A DNA stretch of 9,320 nucleotides, from assembly GCA_035527455.1 (NCBI GenBank), contig DATLAN010000590.1, forward strand, positions 1 through 9,320. The letters are read 5' to 3'. The stretch comes from DATLAN01 sp035527455 (GTDB taxonomy: Bacteria; Planctomycetota; Planctomycetia; Pirellulales; Thermoguttaceae). Both the position numbers and the translations under genes were made by a program. This document shows, in pieces, positions 4,720-9,320 of the stretch; the first letter of the stretch is position 1, and each line of letters starts with the position of its first letter. The notes beneath the pieces are model-generated. The model saw only the letters and a list, made by a program, of their open reading frames with translations. It had not been told where the DNA came from and did no database searches.

Positions 4720-6791
4720 GAGCGCAGTCGCTCGCCGATCTGCTGAAGAAGGGTGATCGCGTGGCCGTCTCCAACGTCACCGGCCGCGAGGCGAGCAAGG
4801 TCTCCTTCGCCTCGCAGCTCTACTGCGACAACGTCGTCGGCGGTTGGGCACTGGGAAAAAGCGGCCAGACGATCTCCATCCCCCGAGGTCGCGACATCCG
4901 GGTCTGCGGCCAGTTCGAAGACCTCCTGGCCTGCCTGCCGGAAGACCAGTGGCCCAACAAGATCGTCGTCTATTCCCCGCCCGAGGCCGTCTACGGCGAC
5001 GTGAAAGAAGTCGTCGAACACGGCAAATCGTGCGTGGAAACCGTCTATGTCATCACCGAACACGTCTCGGTCGAGGTGACGGCCAAGTTGCGGCGCCTCA
5101 GCGACATCGAGGGCATCGACATCATCGGCTGCAACACGCTGGGCATCATCAACGTCCACGACGCCGTGCGCGTCGGAGCGGTCGGCGGGGATTCGCCCCA
5201 AGAGACCTTCCTGCCCGGCAGCGCCTGCATCATCTCCAACTCCGGCAACATGGTCAACACGATCGCCGCCTACCTGCAATCGGCCGGCCTGGGGACGTCT
5301 TACGGCATATCGACGGGCAAAGACTCCCTGATCCTCACGCCGCTGAAGGAGTTGCTCGTGCTGGCCGAAAGGGACGAGCGCACCCGGGTGGTCGTGCTCT
5401 ACGTCGAGCCCGGCGGCGTCTACGAGCTGGACGCGTTGCGGCGGGCGCGCGAGGAAAACTTCCAGAAGCCGCTGCTGGTTTACGTCGCCGGGTCGTTCGC
5501 CGACGACGCCGACATTTCGCTGGGCCACGCCGGCACCGTGGTGGAGGGCCGTTTCACGTCCGCCAAGGCCAAAATGGCCCTGTTCGACGAGTACTTCGGC
5601 CTGCCGGTCTTCCCGATGGAGGAACAGAAGGAATTCACGGCGAAGCTGGCCGAGTCCGGCAAAGGGGTTCGCGTCAACACGCTGCACGACCTGGTGCCCG
5701 CCGCGTCGGCACTGATGTCGGCGCTGCACCTCAAACGCGATTTCATCCCGAAAAGTCCGCTGGTCTTGAAGCCCTGGCTGGTCGGCCTGGGGGCCTTCAC
5801 CGGCAAGCTGCCGCCGGAGCTGGTGCCCCACGTGAGCCCCATCGCCGAACCGTACGCGTCGCTGATCAAGAAACACGTCAAGTCGAGCTTGGGACGCACG
5901 CCCGCCCGGCAGCCGATGCGAAACGCCTCGCACGCCTCGTCGAACGACGGCGTGACCCCGCGCGTTTACGGCTATTCGCTTCTGAATCTCATGCGGTCCT
6001 ATTCCTTCGTCGACGCGGTCCTGCTCTCCTGGCTGGGATATCCGGTCAAGCACGCCTGCGAGCGGAAAATGGCCGAAATGTGCCTGATCGCGTCGCTGAC
6101 CAACGGCCCCGGCACGATCTCGGCCCAGGGGGCCAAGCTGGCCGCCTGCGCCGGAAACGATCCCAATACGGCCATGATGACCACCCTGGGAACCATCGGT
6201 ATCGTCCACGGCGGAAACGGCAAGCAAGCCGCCCGGCTGTTGGTCGACGTTTTCGGAGCGACCGATCTGGTCGACCCGTACGACAAGGATCGGGCGCCGG
6301 ATCTCGACAAGCTGGTCCACCAGGTCGTCTTCCGGTTCAAGAAGCGAAAGGCGGCCGCCAAGGACGCCGGCGTCGACTACGAGAAGATCCCCTGCCTGGG
6401 ACATCCGGTCTTCAATACCGAACGGGTCAATTACGACCCCCGCGAACGCGTCTTGAGCGCCTACATGGACGAGCAGGGGCTCTACAACGTTTTCTTCGAC
6501 TTCTACCACCGGCTGGCCCACGAACTCTTCTCCCAGCAGGCCACCACCAAGGTCCACGCCGTGAACGTCGACGCGGCCATCACCTGCGTGCTGATGGGCA
6601 TCGCCTGGCCGATGCTGGTGGACAACAAGATCAGCGTCGAACGGGCGCTCGATCTGCCGTTTCTCGCCTTCGCCCTGGGCCGAGTGGCCGGCGGGGCCGG
6701 CGAGTATCTCGACCATCGCGAAAGCGGCACCACCATGGACATGCGCATCCCCGTGGCCGAGTGCCGCTTCATCGGCCGTCCCCAAGACTGA
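4716..6791 (+). CDS. ATP-citrate lyase alpha-type subunit homologue: CoA-ligase plus citrate-synthase-like domain with altered active site
   Basis: A 691-residue homologue of AclA / the C-terminal part of ACLY. The order is CoA-binding domain (about 1-145), ligase-CoA domain (about 150-300) with the phosphohistidine loop GHAG (His271), a linker, then a citrate-synthase-like domain (about 425-691), which in ACL splits citryl-CoA to acetyl-CoA and oxaloacetate. Aligned from memory to human ACLY, MCLMVTADHGPAVSGAH becomes MCLIASLTNGPGTISAQ: the ADHGP His is Asn463 and the second His is Gln471. Thirty-five residues on, the ACLY Phe of DRFGG is His498 in IVHGG, matching GPLHG of citrate synthase. 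His563 (LGHP), the DPR string near residues 573-575, Asp619 (VNVDA) and Arg656 (ALGR) are kept. The domain thus carries a citrate-synthase-type His/His/Asp set. It is translationally coupled to the upstream subunit (ATGA overlap, GGAGGG at 4702-4707). It could be a true ACL variant, a citryl-CoA synthetase with a modified lyase, or an enzyme for another hydroxyacyl-CoA. Confidence 0.85.
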   Translation: MRAQSLADLLKKGDRVAVSNVTGREASKVSFASQLYCDNVVGGWALGKSGQTISIPRGRDIRVCGQFEDLLACLPEDQWPNKIVVYSPPEAVYGDVKEVVEHGKSCVETVYVITEHVSVEVTAKLRRLSDIEGIDIIGCNTLGIINVHDAVRVGAVGGDSPQETFLPGSACIISNSGNMVNTIAAYLQSAGLGTSYGISTGKDSLILTPLKELLVLAERDERTRVVVLYVEPGGVYELDALRRAREENFQKPLLVYVAGSFADDADISLGHAGTVVEGRFTSAKAKMALFDEYFGLPVFPMEEQKEFTAKLAESGKGVRVNTLHDLVPAASALMSALHLKRDFIPKSPLVLKPWLVGLGAFTGKLPPELVPHVSPIAEPYASLIKKHVKSSLGRTPARQPMRNASHASSNDGVTPRVYGYSLLNLMRSYSFVDAVLLSWLGYPVKHACERKMAEMCLIASLTNGPGTISAQGAKLAACAGNDPNTAMMTTLGTIGIVHGGNGKQAARLLVDVFGATDLVDPYDKDRAPDLDKLVHQVVFRFKKRKAAAKDAGVDYEKIPCLGHPVFNTERVNYDPRERVLSAYMDEQGLYNVFFDFYHRLAHELFSQQATTKVHAVNVDAAITCVLMGIAWPMLVDNKISVERALDLPFLAFALGRVAGGAGEYLDHRESGTTMDMRIPVAECRFIGRPQD

Positions 6792-6797
6792 CCCCTT

Positions 6798-6816
6798 AAG
6801 CCGCTCGCGGCTTCGC
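6798..6816. repeat. Short palindrome AAGCCGC-TC-GCGGCTT, copy 1 (post-stop repeat)
   Basis: This lies 6 bases after the stop of the citrate-synthase-like subunit. The 16-base string CCGCTCGCGGCTTCGC (6801-6816) recurs exactly at 7761-7776, just after the stop of the next gene. The palindrome has a 7-bp stem with a 2-base centre, so in RNA it would open to a short tetraloop. No T-run follows, so it is a weak terminator candidate at best; dispersed-repeat origin is more likely. Confidence 0.75.
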
Positions 6817-6833
6817 ACCCAACCATCTCCCCG

Positions 6834-7757
6834 ATGACCCTCTTGCCCACCTTCGACGTCCTCGGCCTCGGCGCGGTCGCCGTCGACGAGCTGCTCTACG
6901 TCGACGAGTATCCCCCGGCGGAATCCAAGGTCCGCGTGCGGCGCCGGCTGCGGCAGTGCGGCGGCCTGACCGGCACGGCGCTGGTCGCGGCGGCCCGATT
7001 GGGTGCCCGATGCGCCTACGCGGGCCTGCTGGGCGACGACGAACTCTCCCGCTTCGTCGCCGAGGGTTTTTCCCGCGAGGGGATCGACGTGGCCCATTGC
7101 ACCCGCCGCAGCGACGCCCGGCCGGCCCATTCCACCATCGTGGTCGACGGCCGCCGCACCCGGACGATCTTCTCCTACGTCGAAGGAGCGCTCGGCCCGG
7201 ACAAGAAACGGCCCCCGGCCGAGTTGATCCGCTCCAGCCGCGTGCTGCTGATCGACCATCACGGTGTCGAGGGGACGCTCCGGGCGGTGAAGATCGCCCG
7301 GCGGCACGGCGTGGGCGTGGTGGCCGACTTCGAGCGCCACGCCGGCGGCCGTTTCGACGAGCTGCTCGGCCTGGTCGACCACCTGATCATCTCGCGCCGC
7401 TTCGCCCGGGAACTGACCTCGCTCGATGATCCCGCCCGGGCGGCCGAGAAACTCTTCCTTCCGGCCGGCCGGGTGGTCGTGGTCACCTGCGGCGCGGAGG
7501 GATGTTGGTACGCCGGCGGCTCGCCCGGCCAGGCGGCCCGGCACGTCCCGGCGTTCGAGGTCGAGGTGCACGACACGACCGGCTGCGGCGACGTCTTCCA
7601 CGGCGCGTACGCCGCTTCGTTGGCCCGCGGCGAGGAGTTACCCCGCCGCATCATCATCGCCACGGCCGCGGCCGCCCTGAAGGCCACCCACCCCGGCGGC
7701 CAATCCGGCTGCCCCACCCGGCAAACCGTCGAACAGTTCCTCGCGGAGCGCCTCTAA
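6834..7757 (+). CDS. PfkB-family carbohydrate kinase (ribokinase/ketohexokinase/sulfofructose kinase-like)
   Basis: A 307-residue cytoplasmic sugar or nucleoside kinase of the PfkB family, phosphorylating a sugar hydroxyl with ATP. It opens with the family beta-strand FDVLGLGAVAVDELLYVDEYP, has the GG substrate-site signature at 43-44 (CGGLTGTAL), ARPAHSTIVVD near 95-105, and signature 2 as D247TTGCGD253VFHGA, where Asp253 is the catalytic base. GCGD replaces the more common GAGD, a variant seen in part of this family. Length is complete. ATG 6834 is 42 bases after the upstream stop, with no Shine-Dalgarno; the next in-frame ATG is much later, so this start is preferred. Same strand and short gap make cotranscription with the ACL-like pair plausible. 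The substrate cannot be told from the sequence; the ARPAHST segment resembles ketohexokinase and sulfofructose kinase members. Confidence 0.88.
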   Translation: MTLLPTFDVLGLGAVAVDELLYVDEYPPAESKVRVRRRLRQCGGLTGTALVAAARLGARCAYAGLLGDDELSRFVAEGFSREGIDVAHCTRRSDARPAHSTIVVDGRRTRTIFSYVEGALGPDKKRPPAELIRSSRVLLIDHHGVEGTLRAVKIARRHGVGVVADFERHAGGRFDELLGLVDHLIISRRFARELTSLDDPARAAEKLFLPAGRVVVVTCGAEGCWYAGGSPGQAARHVPAFEVEVHDTTGCGDVFHGAYAASLARGEELPRRIIIATAAAALKATHPGGQSGCPTRQTVEQFLAERL

Positions 7758-7759
7758 CT

Positions 7760-7776
7760 GCCGCTCGCGGCTTCGC
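7760..7776. repeat. Short palindrome GCCGC-TC-GCGGC, copy 2 (post-stop repeat)
   Basis: This begins 3 bases after the kinase stop codon. Bases 7761-7776 are identical to 6801-6816. As in the first copy there is no T-run. Confidence 0.75.
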
Positions 7777-7809
7777 CCGAACCGCCCTGCCGCCCCGCAT
7801 GCCGGTTAT

Positions 7810-7838
7810 TTGACCGGGCGAGAAACGCCGTCTAGAAT
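7810..7838 (+). promoter_or_regulatory. Sigma70-like promoter for the Sde182-like gene
   Basis: TTGACC (7810-7815) and TAGAAT (7833-7838) are separated by exactly 17 bases and each matches 5 of 6 consensus positions. Transcription would start near 7845, leaving a leader of about 70 bases that contains REP copy 4. It indicates that the secreted protein is transcribed separately from the kinase and the ACL-like pair. Confidence 0.6.
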
Positions 7839-7853
7839 CGCCTTTTGACCCAA

Positions 7854-7886
7854 TGCCGGAACTGCGCTGCGCTGGTTCCGGCCTAC
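7854..7886 (-). repeat. REP-like element, copy 4
   Basis: On the minus strand this reads the same 33-nt unit as the copies at 409, 817 and 893: GTAG head, arms GCCGGAAC and GTTCCGGC, 12-nt loop. It differs from copy 1 at one loop base. It lies about 30 bases before the start codon of the next gene and inside its predicted 5' leader, where the hairpin could affect translation or mRNA stability. Confidence 0.85.
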
Positions 7887-7903
7887 TTGACTACTCGACT
7901 CCC

Positions 7904-7908
7904 GGGAG
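7904..7908 (+). promoter_or_regulatory. Shine-Dalgarno GGGAG for the gene at 7916
   Basis: GGGAG lies 7 bases before ATG 7916. Together with the signal peptide it fixes the start of the secreted protein. Confidence 0.6.
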
Positions 7909-7915
7909 CCCCGTC

Positions 7916-9320
7916 ATGAAAACCCGACTGCAAGCCGCTGTCCTCGCCTGTCTCGCGATGTTCACCCCCGGTCCATGGCCCGAACAACCCGCCAACGCGG
8001 CCGACGCGACCGACGAAGCCGTCGCCGGGCTCAGCGTGCCGACTCCGCCGCCGGGCACGCGGCCGAGGGTGATCGCTACGACCGACGGCGAGATCGACGA
8101 CCGCTGCTCCATGATCCGGTTCCTGCTCTACGCCAACGAGTGGGACATCGAAGGGATCGTCCACAGCAGCTCGAAGTTCCATTGGAAGGGCGACGGCGAG
8201 AACATCGCGCGACACAACTGGGCCGACGAGGTGTGGCTCGACCAACAAATCGACCTCTACGAACAGGTCTATCCCAAGCTGTCGAAGCACGCCGAGGGGT
8301 TCCCGACCGCCGACGCACTGCGGGCGCTCGTCTACACGGGCAACGTGGCCAACGTCGGCGACATGAGCCAAGACACGCCCGGCTCGGACCGGATCGTCGA
8401 AATCCTGCTCGACGACGAGCCCGGCCCGGTCTATCTCCAGGCCTGGGGCGGCACGAACACGATCGCCCGGGCGTTGTGGAAGATCCAGCACGAACACCCC
8501 GAGGCGATGCAGCGGGTCTCCGGCAAGGCGATCGTCTACATCATCCTCGACCAGGACAAGACGTTCCGCCAGTACATCGAGCCGAACTGGCCGAAGCTCC
8601 AGGTGCTGGGCAGTTTCCGGCAGTTCGCGTCGATCGCCTACAATTGGGCCAAGATCATCCCGCCGCCGCAGAAGGGCTACTTCGAGAAGCCGTGGATGGA
8701 AGAGCACATCCTCCAGGGGCACGGGCCGCTTTGTGCCATTTATGAAGCCCGCGACGGGGCGTTCCGCTCCGAGGGCGATTCTCCCTCGTTCATGCACCAG
8801 ATCGACGTCGGCCTGCGGAGCCTCGAGCACCCGGGCTGGGGCGGCTGGGGCGGCCGATTCGTCCAGGAGCGCCCCGGCGGCTGCGTCTGGCGGGGAGCGA
8901 AAGACGACGGCAATCTCGACAAGCCCATTTGGCGCTGGGCGGCAGCCTTCCAAAACGACTGGGCCGCCCGGGCCGACTGGTGCGTGAAGGATTTTCCGCA
9001 GGCCAACCACCCGCCGCGTGCGCAGGTCGCCGGTCCGCTCGACCGCACGATCGCGCCGGGCGAGAAGGTAACTCTCGACGCGGTACCCCTACCCGATCCC
9101 GACGGCGACCACCTCACTTACCGCTGGTGGCAATACACCAACGCCGACACGGCCACTACCACGCTCGACATCGCCAACGCCACGTCCGCCACGGCCAGTT
9201 TCATCGCCCCCGACGAGCCCGGCAAAACGATCCACATCCTCCTCGAAGTCACCGACGCGGGCAGCCCCCCGCTGACGCGCTATCGGCGGATTGTCTTCAC
9301 CATCTTTTCCAAAAAGCTCC
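7916..9320 (+). CDS. Secreted Sde182/DUF1593-type nucleoside-hydrolase-like protein (3' end outside window)
   Basis: The frame is open from ATG 7916 to the window end (468 codons). Residues 1-28 form a Sec signal peptide: Lys/Arg N-terminus, hydrophobic core LQAAVLACLAMF, likely cleavage after ANA28. The mature part opens RVIATTDGEIDDRCSMIRFLLY (about 51-72), the acidic loop equivalent to the Ca-binding DxDxGxDD of inosine-uridine nucleoside hydrolases, here TTDGEIDD with Asp57, Asp61 and Asp62. GPVYLQAWGGTNTIARAL follows about 100 residues later. From about residue 360 (NHPPRAQV) an Ig/cadherin-like C-terminal domain with DPDGDHLTYRWW begins. This order matches the family named after the Saccharophagus cellulose-binding protein Sde182; a carbohydrate-related, periplasmic or extracellular role is usual to infer, but the reaction is not established. 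Promoter and ribosome site are its own. Only the end of the Ig-like domain and the stop are missing. Confidence 0.88.
   Translation, partial: MKTRLQAAVLACLAMFTPGPWPEQPANAADATDEAVAGLSVPTPPPGTRPRVIATTDGEIDDRCSMIRFLLYANEWDIEGIVHSSSKFHWKGDGENIARHNWADEVWLDQQIDLYEQVYPKLSKHAEGFPTADALRALVYTGNVANVGDMSQDTPGSDRIVEILLDDEPGPVYLQAWGGTNTIARALWKIQHEHPEAMQRVSGKAIVYIILDQDKTFRQYIEPNWPKLQVLGSFRQFASIAYNWAKIIPPPQKGYFEKPWMEEHILQGHGPLCAIYEARDGAFRSEGDSPSFMHQIDVGLRSLEHPGWGGWGGRFVQERPGGCVWRGAKDDGNLDKPIWRWAAAFQNDWAARADWCVKDFPQANHPPRAQVAGPLDRTIAPGEKVTLDAVPLPDPDGDHLTYRWWQYTNADTATTTLDIANATSATASFIAPDEPGKTIHILLEVTDAGSPPLTRYRRIVFTIFSKKL

Noticed and set aside
4617..7601. Very long minus-strand open frame (994 codons) opposite the ACL-like subunit and kinase
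   Set aside because: It lies antisense to two clear protein families, its residues are Gly/Asp/Val/Arg/His-rich without motifs, and such mirror frames are expected in GC-rich coding DNA.
7883..9010. 375-codon minus-strand open frame opposite the Sde182-like gene
   Set aside because: Antisense to a gene with signal peptide, ribosome site and family motifs; no own signals.

Overview
The window looks like chromosomal DNA from a high-GC planctomycete-type bacterium, probably Pirellulales or a relative. This is an inference from the gene families present (a Sde182/DUF1593-type secreted nucleoside-hydrolase-like protein, a PfkB kinase with a GCGD motif, a small HDHCEFC double-CxxC protein, a PIN/small-basic-protein pair), from several start codons without a clear Shine-Dalgarno, and from REP-like palindromes in nearly every intergenic gap. 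No rRNA, tRNA, CRISPR array or intact transposase is visible.

Layout. 1-399 is the 3' end of dapA (lysine biosynthesis). 400-1303 is a repeat-rich accessory stretch. It holds one small zinc-ribbon-like gene (540-809) bracketed by copies of a 33-nt REP element with a GTAG head, then a degenerate second copy of a glycosyltransferase leader and first 18 codons (941-1040), which stops at a 16-bp inverted repeat. 1304-1961 is a probable PIN-toxin/small-partner pair. 2025-3143 is an intact GT4-type glycosyltransferase whose leader and N-terminus match the 941-1040 remnant. 3144-3477 is non-coding and contains a perfect 31-bp inverted repeat whose arms are each a hairpin.

3478-6791 is a translationally coupled two-gene unit homologous to the two subunits of bacterial ATP-citrate lyase: an ATP-grasp/ligase subunit, then a CoA-binding/ligase subunit fused to a citrate-synthase-like domain. 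The citrate-synthase-like domain is unusual. The His of the ACL motif ADHGP is Asn463. A His that classical citrate synthases carry in GPLHG, and that ACL lacks, is present as His498, giving a citrate-synthase-like His498/His563/Asp619 set. This is the best candidate here for undescribed biochemistry. A PfkB-family sugar kinase follows 42 bases downstream (6834-7757). A secreted Sde182-like protein (7916 to the window end, truncated) follows with its own good sigma70-like promoter.

How the parts fit. The ACL-like pair and the kinase lie on one strand with short gaps and could be cotranscribed, but no pathway can be assigned from the window alone. The 400-2024 stretch is best read as a hot spot where REP elements, a gene remnant and a toxin-antitoxin-like module have accumulated between housekeeping genes.
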